Assembly: GCA_019241425.1 (NCBI GenBank)
Contig: JAFAXA010000010.1
Coordinates: 1 to 42,348, forward strand
DNA length: 42,348 nucleotides
Source: Acetobacteraceae bacterium
Lineage (GTDB): Bacteria > Pseudomonadota > Alphaproteobacteria > Acetobacterales > Acetobacteraceae
Reading direction: 5' to 3'
Part shown: positions 28,692 through 37,690 of the stretch, one piece after another
How the letters are laid out: the number at the start of each line of letters is the position of its first letter
Numbering within the stretch: the first letter of the stretch is position 1
Made by a program: the position numbers and the translations under genes
Notes under the pieces: model-generated
The model's database searches: none
Told to the model about the DNA's origin: nothing
The model's input: only the letters and a program-made list of their open reading frames with translations

Positions 28692-28783
28692 GCGCGCGGC
28701 CGGTGCGTCCGGACGCCGGATCCTCCGTGAGCAATGCGGAACAGGCTTTGCCTGCGCCGGGCCCGGGCTGACGGGCGCCGTAT

Positions 28784-31700
28784 ATGGCGTTGCGGATCTC
28801 CGGCGCGTCCGTACGCACACCGCTCCCCGCCTTTGTGCTGTTTGCGGTCTTGGTGGTGCTTGGCATTGCCGGGTTTCGCGCGTTGCCGATCACGCGGGCT
28901 CCCAACGTGGACATTCCGGTCGTCGCCGTCACGGTGACGCAGCCCGGAGCCGCGCCGCCGGAGCTTGAGGCGCAGATCACCAAGCGGATCGAAGATGCCG
29001 TCGCCGGCGTGCCGGGTGTGAAGCACATCAGGTCGAGCGTGACCGACGGCAGTTCCACCAGTTGGATCGAATTCCGCCTGGAGGTCGGCATCGACCGCGC
29101 CGTCAACGACGTCCGGGACGCGGTCGCCCGGGTGCGCGCCGACCTGCCGAGCGCGATCGACGAGCCGATCATCGAGCGCGTCGACGTCGTCGGGCAGAGC
29201 ATCCTGACCTTCGCCGCTTCGGCGCAGAGCCTGACGCTCGAACAGCTATCCTGGTTCGTGGACGACACGGTCACGCGCGCCCTGCAGGACGTCCCGGGCG
29301 TCGGCAAGGTGGAGCGGATCGGCGGCATGACCCGCGAGATCCGGGTGTCGCTCAACCCCGACCGGCTGTTCTCGCTCGGGATTACGGCGGGCGAGGTCAA
29401 TGCGCAGCTCCGGGCGACCAATCTGGATCTGGCCGGCGGTCGCGGCGAGGTCGCCGGGCAGGAGGAGAGCATCCGGACCCTGGCCAGCGCGCCCGATCTC
29501 GCCTCGCTGGCCTCCGCGTCCATCGTTCTGAGCGGTGGCCGCCAGGTCCGGCTCGACGATCTGGGCCACGTCACGGATGGCGGCGAAGAGCCGCGAACCT
29601 TCGCCCGGCTCGATGGCGAGCGCCCGGTGGTCGCCTTCGCCATCTACCGCGCCAAAGGCGCCAGCGACGTCACGGTGTCGCGGCTGGTGGCGCAGCGGCT
29701 CGCCGCGGTCTCCGCCGCCCACCCAGACGTTTCCTATACGGTGATCGACGACGGCGTCCGCGCCAGCCGCGGAACGTTCGACGCCGCGATCCGTACCCTC
29801 GCCGAGGGCGCCGCCTTCACGATCCTCGTCGTTTTCCTGTTCCTTCGCGACGTCCGCGCAACGTTCATCGCCGCTGTCGCGCTGCCGCTTTCGATCATCC
29901 CGGCTTTCGGGGCGATGTGGCTCATGGGGTTTTCCTTCAACTTCGTCAGCCTGCTGGCGGTCACGCTCGTAAGCGGCGTTCTGGTGGACGACGCGATCGT
30001 CGAAATCGAAAACATCGTCCGTCATATGCGGACCACCGGCGTGCATGCGTACCGGGCGGCGATCGAGGCCGCCGACGAGATCGGACCGGCGGTTGTCGCG
30101 ATCACGCTGACGATCTCCGCCGTCTTCGTGCCGGTGAGTTTCATGGGCGGCATTGCGGGCCAATACTTCAAGCAGTTCGGGCTGACCGTCGCTGCCGCCG
30201 CGATCGCCTCCCTGCTCGTCGCGCGGCTGATCACGCCGGTGATGGCGGCCTACCTTCTCCGTCCCGTGCGCCGCACCCGTAGGCTTCGGCCGCTGACCAT
30301 GCGGCTCTATCTCGGCGTATTGAAAGCGAGCCTGCAACATCGGCTTCTGGCGGTGCTCGCCGGGTTCCTCATGTTTGCCGTTTCCATCTGGTCGCTGAGC
30401 CTGCTGCCGATCGGTTTCATTCCGGCGGATGACAGCGCGCGGGCCGTCCTTTCGCTTGAGTTGCCGCCGGGATCGACCCTCGATGCGACCGCCGCCAAGA
30501 CCGACGCGGTGGCCCACGCATTCCGGGCCGTGCCGGAAGTGGTTTCGGTGTTTACGGTCGGCGGCAGAACGCCGAGCGGCGCCGATCCGGAGGTGAGGCG
30601 CGCCTCCATGGTCGTGACCCTGGCGCCGAAGGATCGTCGGTCGCGCACGCAGAAGGCGGTGGAAAGCGACTTGTCGCGCCTGCTCGCGGCGATCCCGGAT
30701 ACACGCGGATGGTTCATCAACGACCGGGACGATCGGGAACTTTCCGTGGCCGTGCTCGGCGACGATCCCCTCGCCCTCGATCGCGGGGCCGCCCGGCTCG
30801 AGAGCGCGATGCGGCGGACGCCGAAGCTCATGAACGTCGTCGCGAGCGGCGGCGCGCAACGGCGGGAAATCCATATCGTCCCACGCCGTGACCAGGCGGC
30901 ACGGCTCGGGGTGTCGGCCGCGACGATATCGGAGGCGGCACGGATTGCAACGTTGGGCGATGCCGAAGCCAACCTCGCCCGATTTCATTCCGGTGACCGG
31001 CTCGTTCCGGTCCGGGTAGAGGCCGACCGGACCCTTCGCGGGGATATGAACCTGATCGGCGCATTGCCGGTCGCAACCGCGACCGGGACGGAAATCGCGC
31101 TCTCGGCCGTCGCCGACATTTTCATGAGCCAGGGCCCGACATCGGTGGAGCGTTACGACCGGGTCCGGCAGATCGTCATCGGCGCCGACCTGACGGAAGG
31201 TCTGGCACTCGGTCAGGCGCTCGACGACATCAACGCGCTGCCCGAGGCAAGGGAGCTTCCCCCGGGCGTCAGGTTGCAAAGGGTCGGTGACGCCGAAATC
31301 ATGGACGAGGTGTTCGCGTCCCTCGGAAACGCGGTGAAGCTCGGATTGCTGATCGTGCTGGGGCTGCTGGTGCTGCTGTTCGGCAGCGTCTTGCAGCCAT
31401 TCACGATTTTGCTTTCCGTTCCGTTGTCGCTCGGCGGCGTCACGCTTGCCCTCGTGCTGACGGGAGAGCCGATCAGCCTGCCGGTTGCGATCGGCGTGCT
31501 GATGCTCATGGGCATCGTGACCAAGAACGCCATCATGATCGTCGACGCCGCTCACGAGGAGCGTGCGCGCGGCGCCGCTCGACTGGATGCCATTCTCGCG
31601 GCCGCCCACAAGCGGGCAAGGCCGATCGTCATGACGTCGATTGCGATGATTGCGGGCATGATACCGAGCGCGTTCGGCACCGGAGACGGCGGCGAGTTTC

Positions 31701-31900
31701 GTGCGCCGATGGCGACCAGCCTGATCGGCGGCCTGATCGTGTCGACCTTGCTGTCGCTGGTTTTCGTGCCGTCGCTCTACACCGTCATTGACGATTGCTC
31801 CCGCCTGCTGGCGCGCGTGCTGGGTCGTCTGTTGCTGTCGCGCAACACGCGTACCAGGTCCGAACTCACCGGCGAACTGGACCGCCACATCGCCGATTGA
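28784..31900 (+). CDS. RND-family efflux permease (AcrB/MdtB-like)
   Basis: A 1038-residue inner-membrane RND transporter with the usual two halves of six membrane segments and two large periplasmic loops. The proton-relay residues are present: the aspartate pair D402-D403 in GVLVDDAIVEIENIV and K914 in MGIVTKNAIMIVD, corresponding to D407, D408 and K940 of AcrB. It begins MALRISGASVRTPLPAFV, as HAE-type family members do. No membrane-fusion protein or outer-membrane channel gene is nearby, which is unusual, since adaptors normally sit just upstream. The gap to the P450 is 93 bases, so co-transcription is possible. Confidence 0.94.
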   Translation: MALRISGASVRTPLPAFVLFAVLVVLGIAGFRALPITRAPNVDIPVVAVTVTQPGAAPPELEAQITKRIEDAVAGVPGVKHIRSSVTDGSSTSWIEFRLEVGIDRAVNDVRDAVARVRADLPSAIDEPIIERVDVVGQSILTFAASAQSLTLEQLSWFVDDTVTRALQDVPGVGKVERIGGMTREIRVSLNPDRLFSLGITAGEVNAQLRATNLDLAGGRGEVAGQEESIRTLASAPDLASLASASIVLSGGRQVRLDDLGHVTDGGEEPRTFARLDGERPVVAFAIYRAKGASDVTVSRLVAQRLAAVSAAHPDVSYTVIDDGVRASRGTFDAAIRTLAEGAAFTILVVFLFLRDVRATFIAAVALPLSIIPAFGAMWLMGFSFNFVSLLAVTLVSGVLVDDAIVEIENIVRHMRTTGVHAYRAAIEAADEIGPAVVAITLTISAVFVPVSFMGGIAGQYFKQFGLTVAAAAIASLLVARLITPVMAAYLLRPVRRTRRLRPLTMRLYLGVLKASLQHRLLAVLAGFLMFAVSIWSLSLLPIGFIPADDSARAVLSLELPPGSTLDATAAKTDAVAHAFRAVPEVVSVFTVGGRTPSGADPEVRRASMVVTLAPKDRRSRTQKAVESDLSRLLAAIPDTRGWFINDRDDRELSVAVLGDDPLALDRGAARLESAMRRTPKLMNVVASGGAQRREIHIVPRRDQAARLGVSAATISEAARIATLGDAEANLARFHSGDRLVPVRVEADRTLRGDMNLIGALPVATATGTEIALSAVADIFMSQGPTSVERYDRVRQIVIGADLTEGLALGQALDDINALPEARELPPGVRLQRVGDAEIMDEVFASLGNAVKLGLLIVLGLLVLLFGSVLQPFTILLSVPLSLGGVTLALVLTGEPISLPVAIGVLMLMGIVTKNAIMIVDAAHEERARGAARLDAILAAAHKRARPIVMTSIAMIAGMIPSAFGTGDGGEFRAPMATSLIGGLIVSTLLSLVFVPSLYTVIDDCSRLLARVLGRLLLSRNTRTRSELTGELDRHIAD

Positions 31901-32233
31901 GGGGCGAACTCGATGCCCAGTCTGGCAACCGTCGGTTGATTCGTTTCGAGGAGCATATCCCGGCGCGACGCTTCTTAGGCCGGCGAAGTCCTTGCATTTG
32001 CAAGAGGTAGGCTGCCATTAAAGTTTCGTGTCACGTTAGGGACACTCTGGCGCGCATCTGCGCCGACCTCTGAGAATTACTACGGTGGTTTCGATCGGCT
32101 ACTTTTCAGGTCATGCAAAATAGTGTTCATACGCTGGACGACTCGGGGCGGGGAGCATTCACGGCCGCTCCGAGGCTAAGTTGCGATACATTATCTTGTA
32201 TTTTGACATAGAGACCAGCGTGCGCCAGCGGCG
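31901..32233. other. Intergenic region with three short hairpins
   Basis: About 330 AT-richer bases between the RND permease and the first oxidoreductase. Three short inverted repeats lie close together: CTTGCA/TGCAAG (31991-32004), GTGTC/GACAC (32028-32045) and GGCGC/GCGCC (32049-32064). They may mark the end of the RND transcript, but no T tract follows. The region from about 32180 to 32210 is AT-rich and could hold the promoter of the next gene. No gene was recognised. Confidence 0.4.
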
Positions 32234-33253
32234 ATGATGAGCGAAAGTCGGCCAAGAGGCAGCGGTTGGCGTTGGGGCATGGTCGGCACGTCGCGCATTG
32301 CCGGCGATTTCGCGCGTGCACTCGCGCGAGTCGATGGGTCTCGCTTGCAAGCGGTCGTTTCGAGAAACCCTGAAAATGCGAGGCGGTTCGCGGCGGAGCA
32401 CGGAGCGGTCAAGGCTCACCCCGACGTCGCTGCGTTGCTCTCCGATTCCGAGATCGATGTTGTCTACCTGGCGGCCCCGACGCACGCGCATCACCGGCTC
32501 GGCTTGGCGGTCGTGCAGGCCGGTAAGCATCTGCTGTGCGAGAAGCCTTTCACGGCAAGCGTCGGCGAGGCCGAGGAACTCGTGGCGGCCGCCCGCCGCA
32601 ACGGCGTTTTCTGCATGGAAGCGATGTGGCTGCGCTTCAACGCGGCGATCGAGCAATGCCGCGCTGATCTGAGTTCCGGCCGCCTCGGCCACGCATCGTC
32701 GATGACCGTCGAAGTCGGATACCTGAAAGACTTGACCAAGCTGGGAACGCCCGAGGCGGGACGCGGGGCCACCGCGGTTTTCGGGTGCTACGGCCTGAGC
32801 CTCGCTCTGTTCCTGTTCGGCGAGCCGCGAGAGGTGCGGGTCGCGGCGGCGCGGAATGCCGCCGGCGTCGACCTCGATGCCGCCTTCATCCTCGATTACG
32901 GACAGAAGCTCGTCACCGTTCTCGCGTCGGTGTCGGCGACGTTGTCGAACGAATTGCGGATCTTCGGCAGCGAAGCGCGCATCGTCGTTCCGGCGCCGTT
33001 CCTGGATGCGGAGCGGCGCATCATCATCCCGGACGGCTCGGGACGCGCCAAGCGCCTCCTGAACCTGGCGTACGAGCCCGTTCGGAAGCGGCTGCCGAAA
33101 GCCAAGGCTGCCGCCGGCAGCGGCCTGCGCGGTGAGATCGCCGAGGTGACCCGATGCCTCGATCAAGGTTTGAGCGAAAGTCCCGTGATGCCGCTCGGCG
33201 ATACGCTCGCCGTGCACGCTCTGATGCAGAAACTGAAACGCACGTCCGTCTGA
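32234..33253 (+). CDS. Gfo/Idh/MocA-family oxidoreductase
   Basis: A 339-residue NAD(P)-dependent dehydrogenase. The Rossmann loop is GMVGTSRIAGDF (residues 15-26), with the last Gly of the usual GxGxxG pattern replaced. The conserved Lys of the EKP motif is in LLCEKPFTAS. FCMEAMWLRFNAAI resembles the dihydrodiol dehydrogenase-like branch of the family. Residues 120-330 form the substrate-binding domain. The substrate is probably a sugar or cyclitol. A second family member follows 13 bases downstream, suggesting a two-step conversion. A second ATG one codon later is an equally possible start. Confidence 0.85.
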   Translation: MMSESRPRGSGWRWGMVGTSRIAGDFARALARVDGSRLQAVVSRNPENARRFAAEHGAVKAHPDVAALLSDSEIDVVYLAAPTHAHHRLGLAVVQAGKHLLCEKPFTASVGEAEELVAAARRNGVFCMEAMWLRFNAAIEQCRADLSSGRLGHASSMTVEVGYLKDLTKLGTPEAGRGATAVFGCYGLSLALFLFGEPREVRVAAARNAAGVDLDAAFILDYGQKLVTVLASVSATLSNELRIFGSEARIVVPAPFLDAERRIIIPDGSGRAKRLLNLAYEPVRKRLPKAKAAAGSGLRGEIAEVTRCLDQGLSESPVMPLGDTLAVHALMQKLKRTSV

Positions 33254-33266
33254 AAGGCGCACTCAA

Positions 33267-34442
33267 ATGCGAGTGGCTGTGATCGGCTGTGGCTATGTCG
33301 CGGATTACTACATCCGGAACATGGCGGGCCACCCCGATTTCGAGGTCGCGGGCGTTTACGACCGGAATGAAACCAGGCGCGACCGGTTCGCGCAGTATTT
33401 CTCTCTGCCCGCCTATCCGTCGCTCGACGCGGCGCTGGCGGATCCGGATGTTCAGCTCGTTTTTAACCTGACCAACCCGATCAGCCACTTCGCCGTTTCG
33501 GCGGCCGCCATCCGCGCCGGCAAGCACGTCTACACCGAAAAGCCTCTCGGAATGACGCTCGCCGAAGCGCGCGAATTGGTGGCATTGGCGGCGAGCCACG
33601 GGGTCAGGATCGGCGCGGCGCCGTGCAATGTGCTGAACGCGACATGCCGGGAGCTTGGGAAGGCGATCCGCACCGGGGTCATCGGTCGGGTCCGGCTCGT
33701 TTACGCCAATTACGACGACGGCATGATCGCGCCGAACCGCGCGCCTTGGAACTGGCGGTCCGGATCCGGGGCGCCGTGGCCGGCCGCAGATGAGTTTACG
33801 GTCGGCTGCACCTATGAGCATGCGGGATACGCGCTGGTTCCGCTGGCCGCTTTGTTCGGTCCGGCGCGCACGATCACGGCTTTCGCCTCGCTACAGGTTC
33901 CGGACAAGGGTATTCCGATCGAAAGCATGGCGCCGGATTTTTCCGTGGGCTGCATCGAATACGACAACGGCGTCGTCGCCCGGCTGACAGCCGGCCTGGT
34001 TGCCCCCGAAGACAAATCGCTGACCGTCGTCGGAGATCGCGGGAGTCTCGTTGTTCAGCATCTTCGCAACGATGCGCAAAAGATACTGATCAGCAGTCCC
34101 GAACCGACCGGGAGCCTCGCCGCCAAGGCAAGAAGGGGCGCGCTTCGCTTCGGCGTGCAGATCGCGGGTTGGCCGCACTACAAGACCTATTGCCGCCCGG
34201 TCCTTCCGCCCTCGGGCGTGGCGGGGCCCGACAAGCCCGTGGATTTTCTGCTCGGCCCACAGGACATGCTGGACGCCATCCGGACCGGGCGGCCGCACCG
34301 TCTGTCCGGCGAACTCGCCGTCCATATCGTCGAGATCGTCGAGGCGCTGCAACATCCGGAGCGGTTCGGCCATCGCCGAATCCTCGAAACGACATTCGAT
34401 TGGAGCGTTCTCAAGGACGAGCGCACGGAACTGGCCGCATAG
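33267..34442 (+). CDS. Gfo/Idh/MocA-family oxidoreductase
   Basis: A 391-residue protein of the same family. The nucleotide-binding loop VAVIGCGYVADYY (from residue 3) and the EKP motif in HVYTEKPLGMT with the catalytic-dyad Lys are present. The substrate domain includes APWNWRSGSGAPWPAADEF and CTYEHAGYALVPLAALFG; the HAGY segment holds the likely catalytic His region. It is only about 25 percent like its upstream neighbour by eye, so the two are not a recent duplication. Gene order suggests a common pathway for a sugar or inositol-like compound, possibly linked to nucleotide-sugar or glycan metabolism. The gene converges on hemA. Confidence 0.85.
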   Translation: MRVAVIGCGYVADYYIRNMAGHPDFEVAGVYDRNETRRDRFAQYFSLPAYPSLDAALADPDVQLVFNLTNPISHFAVSAAAIRAGKHVYTEKPLGMTLAEARELVALAASHGVRIGAAPCNVLNATCRELGKAIRTGVIGRVRLVYANYDDGMIAPNRAPWNWRSGSGAPWPAADEFTVGCTYEHAGYALVPLAALFGPARTITAFASLQVPDKGIPIESMAPDFSVGCIEYDNGVVARLTAGLVAPEDKSLTVVGDRGSLVVQHLRNDAQKILISSPEPTGSLAAKARRGALRFGVQIAGWPHYKTYCRPVLPPSGVAGPDKPVDFLLGPQDMLDAIRTGRPHRLSGELAVHIVEIVEALQHPERFGHRRILETTFDWSVLKDERTELAA

Positions 34443-34466
34443 GCGTCCGGCCAACCGGCTTCGCCG

Positions 34467-35684
34467 TCAGGCGGCGACGCGACGTTCCGGCTCGAGTACG
34501 ATTGTGAGCGCGTCGACGAGCCGGTCCATCATCGCGTCGGTGTGGAACGGGCAGGGTGTGATGCGCAACCGCTCTCCGCCACGCGGCACCGTCGGGTAGT
34601 TGATCGGCGTTGCGTACATCGCGAATTCGTCCAGCAGCCGCTGGCTGACGGCGCGGCAGCGCGCCGCCTCGCCGATATGCAGCGGCAGGATGTGGCTTTC
34701 GGAGTGCATCACCGGCAGCCCGGCCGCGAGGAGGCGCGCCTTCAGCGCCGCCGTGCGTTCGAACAGCTTGACCCGCAGATCCGGGTCGCGGCGAAGGTGC
34801 CGCACGCTCGCGAGCGCGGCGACCACGGTCGGCGGCGGTAGGGAGGTGGTGAAGATAAATCCCGGCGCGACCGAGCGGATATAGTCCACCACCTCGGCGT
34901 CGCCCGCGATATAGCCGCCATGACAGCCGAAGCCCTTCGCGAGCGTGCCCTCAATGATGTCGACGCAAGGCGCGACGCCGTCCCGTTCCGAAACGCCGCC
35001 GCCCTGCGGACCGTACAACCCGACCGCGTGCACCTCGTCGAGATACGTCATGGCGCCGAACCGCCCGGCCAGCTCGCAAATGCGGCCGATCGGCGCGATG
35101 TCGGCGTCCATCGAATAGACCGACTCGAAGGCGACCAGCTTCGGCGCGTCGGCGGGCGCCGCCGCCAGCAGCTCCCCGAGATGCGCGATGTCGTTGTGCC
35201 GGAAGATCTGCACAACGGCGCGCGAGCCCTTGATGCCCGCGATCATGGAGGCGTGGTTCTTCTCGTCCGAAAAGCAGATCCAGCGCCGGTCCGGCCCCTC
35301 CGGCGTGCTGTTGAGGATGGCGGCCAGCGCCGCCTGGTTCGACACGAAGCCCGACGTGAATAGCAGGCCAGCCTGCTTGCCGTGCAGGTCCGCGAGTTCG
35401 GCCTCCAATTCATGCACCTGCGGGCTGGTGCCGCCGATATTGCGGGTGCCGCCGGCGCCCGCGCCCATGCTGTGCGCCGCCTCCGCCGCAGCTTCGATCA
35501 CCGCCGCGCTCACGCCCATGCCGAGATAGTCGTTCGACGACCAGACTAGTACCTCCCGGCCGTCCGGGCGGCGGTAGAGCGGGAACCGGTCGGCCTGTTT
35601 CTGCAACGATGTGAACGTGCGGTAGCGGCCCTGGCGCTTGATGTCGTCGAGCGAGCGGCGGCAGAAATCGTGGAAACGGTGCAT
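34467..35684 (-). CDS. hemA: 5-aminolevulinate synthase (C4 pathway)
   Basis: A 405-residue PLP-dependent enzyme that condenses glycine with succinyl-CoA to make 5-aminolevulinate, the first step of tetrapyrrole synthesis in alphaproteobacteria. The family signature [14 protein letters not shown] is at 74-87. The cofactor aspartate region is [12 protein letters not shown] (H219), and the PLP lysine is K250 in GTLAKGFG, essentially at the K248 position of the Rhodobacter enzyme. YLGMG and NHASMI also fit. Its position outside any haem operon is common. The related 2-amino-3-ketobutyrate ligase is less likely given the signature. Confidence 0.95.
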   Translation of the reverse strand: MHRFHDFCRRSLDDIKRQGRYRTFTSLQKQADRFPLYRRPDGREVLVWSSNDYLGMGVSAAVIEAAAEAAHSMGAGAGGTRNIGGTSPQVHELEAELADLHGKQAGLLFTSGFVSNQAALAAILNSTPEGPDRRWICFSDEKNHASMIAGIKGSRAVVQIFRHNDIAHLGELLAAAPADAPKLVAFESVYSMDADIAPIGRICELAGRFGAMTYLDEVHAVGLYGPQGGGVSERDGVAPCVDIIEGTLAKGFGCHGGYIAGDAEVVDYIRSVAPGFIFTTSLPPPTVVAALASVRHLRRDPDLRVKLFERTAALKARLLAAGLPVMHSESHILPLHIGEAARCRAVSQRLLDEFAMYATPINYPTVPRGGERLRITPCPFHTDAMMDRLVDALTIVLEPERRVAA

Positions 35685-35807
35685 GCGGACGCGCCCTAGG
35701 GAAACCGGCGGTTTTCAGGTACGACCGGGCAGCCGGGGTGGCAAGTGCGCCGCGTCACAGGTCCGGAGGTCACGCCCGATCATCCCGAGGTCAGGGCCGG
35801 CCCATAT

Positions 35808-36257
35808 TCAGCGCACATAAACGCGCACCTCGCGGGCGGTCGCCGCCGCGTCCGAACGGGCGCCGAGGCGAATGTCGCCGTCCGGCACGCCGAGGCGAAC
35901 CATCGTGCGCATCACCTCGGCCGCGTCGGCCAGCCCCGCTTGCGCGGCCTGGGCGATGCCCGGTGTGCCGCCATTCCCGGGCACAACGCTCACCACGTCG
36001 AAATCGACGGCGGCATCGCGTGACCGCGCCGCCTGGATCGCATAGCGGAGCGGCCCCTCATAGGACGGGTTCGGCACGTCATAGCGGATGGTCAGCAGCG
36101 GCGAGCGCCGGTCCGGCACGGCGGCGGCGTTCACCTGCTGCGCTTCGGGCGCCTCCGGGTCGGGCGCAAACGTCCGCTGGTCGATCAATGCGCAGCCGGC
36201 GAGGGCGAGGGCCGCGCCGAGCAAGACGGGAAAACGAGGCGGGCGTGCGGATCGCAT
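35808..36257 (-). CDS. Hypothetical lipoprotein (149 aa)
   Basis: A 149-residue precursor with signal peptide MRSARPPRFPVLLGAALALAG and lipobox LAGC (cysteine at residue 22). The mature part has a Pro/Ala/Glu-rich linker to about residue 45 and then a compact domain. It contains LTIRYDVPNPSYEGPLRYAI and ends with AAATAREVRVYVR, whose closing helix-strand pattern resembles that of OmpA-like or CpaD-like periplasmic domains. That resemblance is by eye only. No family is assigned. It follows the MFS gene on the same strand. The internal ATG was chosen because longer frames place the signal peptide inside. Confidence 0.7.
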   Translation of the reverse strand: MRSARPPRFPVLLGAALALAGCALIDQRTFAPDPEAPEAQQVNAAAVPDRRSPLLTIRYDVPNPSYEGPLRYAIQAARSRDAAVDFDVVSVVPGNGGTPGIAQAAQAGLADAAEVMRTMVRLGVPDGDIRLGARSDAAATAREVRVYVR

Positions 36258-36331
36258 CAGCCGGCAATAGCCGAACCGGGCGCGAGCGAAAAGCAGGCGG
36301 CTCGCTGGACGCACGCTCCGGGGGACAGAGA

Positions 36332-37561
36332 TCACTCGGCGGCGCGGGGCTGAGCTTGCGCCTGGGAGTGGCGCGCCTTCGCCAACAAAGCGAGCTGCGG
36401 CGACAGCGCGAGCATGAGCGGCAGTACTGCGAGCGCCGTCGCCGCAGCGGCGACCGTCGCCCAGGTCTGCCCCGCCGCGTCGCCGAGCCGCCCGTAGAGG
36501 ATGGGGGCGAGCGCACTGGATCCGAGGGTGCCGGAGTAGAACACCGCAAAGGCGCGCTCGACCGTCCCGGGTGCCACGAGCTCCGGCACCGTGCCGTAGA
36601 GCACGGAGGACGTGCCGTTGAGCATGACCCCGAGCACCGGCAGCAAAACGAGGCTCGGGACCAGCGGCAAGGCGAGGATGGCGAGGATCGCCGCCGCGGT
36701 GCCGGTCTCCGTCAGGACCACCGTCGCCAGCAGGCCGAAACGCGACCCGAGCCAACCGCAGGCGGCCTTGCCGCAGGCGCCGCCGATGAACACGAGCGAA
36801 AGTGCCAGGCCCACGGTCGTCAGCGATGCGCCCTTGGCCCCGAGCAGGAAGGGCAGGAACAGCAGAAAGCCCATCCGCGCCGCGCTATCCAGCACGCCGA
36901 TCGCGAACAGCAGCGCGAAGCCCCGGCCGCCGGCGGTCGCCGGTGCCCTCGATGCCGGCGGGTGGCGCGCGGCCGCGGTTTCGGCTGCCCGCGGCATCAA
37001 CCATTGCAGCAGCCCCGCCACCCCGGCCCCCAAGGCGCCCATGATCCAAAGCGCCGCCCGCCAGTCGAGCGCCGTCAGCAGCAAGGAGAGAGCGGGCGGC
37101 AGTGCCGCCTTGCCGAGATCGCCCGCGAAATTATAGGTGCCGAGCGGGCCGCGCGCCGCGTCTCCATACGCCCGCGAGACGGCGGCCGAGGCGAGCGGAT
37201 GCTGGGTGCTGCCGCCCGCACCGGCCAGCACGAGAGATGCGCAGAGCCCGGCCAAGCCGCCGGACAGGCCGGCGAGGGCGAAGCCGCCCGCGCTCAGCAG
37301 CGTGCCGAGCACGAGCACGGTGCGCACGCCGAAACGGCGGGCGAGCTGGCCGGAGGGCACCTGCAAGGCGGCGAGGGCGCCCACATAGACGGCGCGCAGG
37401 GCGGCCAGTGCGCCGTAGCCGAGCGCGAACTGCGCCTGCCAGACCGGCAGCAGGACGTAGATCATGTCGGTGAAGCCGTCATGCAGCGCGTGCGCGAGAC
37501 CGGCAAGCGCGAGGGTCCGGCGTGCGCGCGAGGTGGCTGTCTTCGCCAGGGTGGCGCTCAT
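36332..37561 (-). CDS. MFS transporter (Fsr-like)
   Basis: A 409-residue major-facilitator transporter with twelve predicted membrane segments. The N terminus reads LALAGLAHALHDGFTDMIYVLLPVW, the signature of the fosmidomycin-resistance (Fsr) branch, followed by VPSGQLARRFGVRTVLVLG in the loop after the second segment. Members export drugs or small metabolites by proton antiport; the substrate here is unknown. The ATG at 37561 begins this pattern; the open frame upstream is unlikely to be used. A LysR regulator is divergent 130 bases away and is the likely controller. Confidence 0.88.
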   Translation of the reverse strand: MSATLAKTATSRARRTLALAGLAHALHDGFTDMIYVLLPVWQAQFALGYGALAALRAVYVGALAALQVPSGQLARRFGVRTVLVLGTLLSAGGFALAGLSGGLAGLCASLVLAGAGGSTQHPLASAAVSRAYGDAARGPLGTYNFAGDLGKAALPPALSLLLTALDWRAALWIMGALGAGVAGLLQWLMPRAAETAAARHPPASRAPATAGGRGFALLFAIGVLDSAARMGFLLFLPFLLGAKGASLTTVGLALSLVFIGGACGKAACGWLGSRFGLLATVVLTETGTAAAILAILALPLVPSLVLLPVLGVMLNGTSSVLYGTVPELVAPGTVERAFAVFYSGTLGSSALAPILYGRLGDAAGQTWATVAAAATALAVLPLMLALSPQLALLAKARHSQAQAQPRAAE

Positions 37562-37690
37562 CCGCACATCCTCCGGCGAAGGAAGTATCGGGGAAGCGAA
37601 GCGAAAAATCTCACACCGGGCAGGATGAGCGCGTGATCGGCTGCACGCAATCGATGTATTCTGCACCGGCATGTCAGGAAAACTCACGTC
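37562..37690. promoter_or_regulatory. Divergent LysR / MFS promoter region
   Basis: A 129-base spacer between the divergent MFS and LysR genes, the usual place for a LysR-type operator. ATCG...CGAT arms with a 12-base gap near 37640-37655 are compatible with a weak T-N11-A style site, but they are short. No other signal is clear. Confidence 0.3.

Noticed and set aside
28688-28771. 27-codon frame starting in the P450 stop codon (ATGA)
   Set aside because: Short, low-complexity (Pro, Ala, Gly) product with no motif and no ribosome binding site independent of the P450; kept only as a side remark in the P450/RND finding.
29246-31888. 880-codon minus-strand frame opposite the RND gene
   Set aside because: The product is rich in His, Arg, Gln and Asp with no domain resemblance; the plus-strand RND protein has all family motifs, so this is an antisense shadow.
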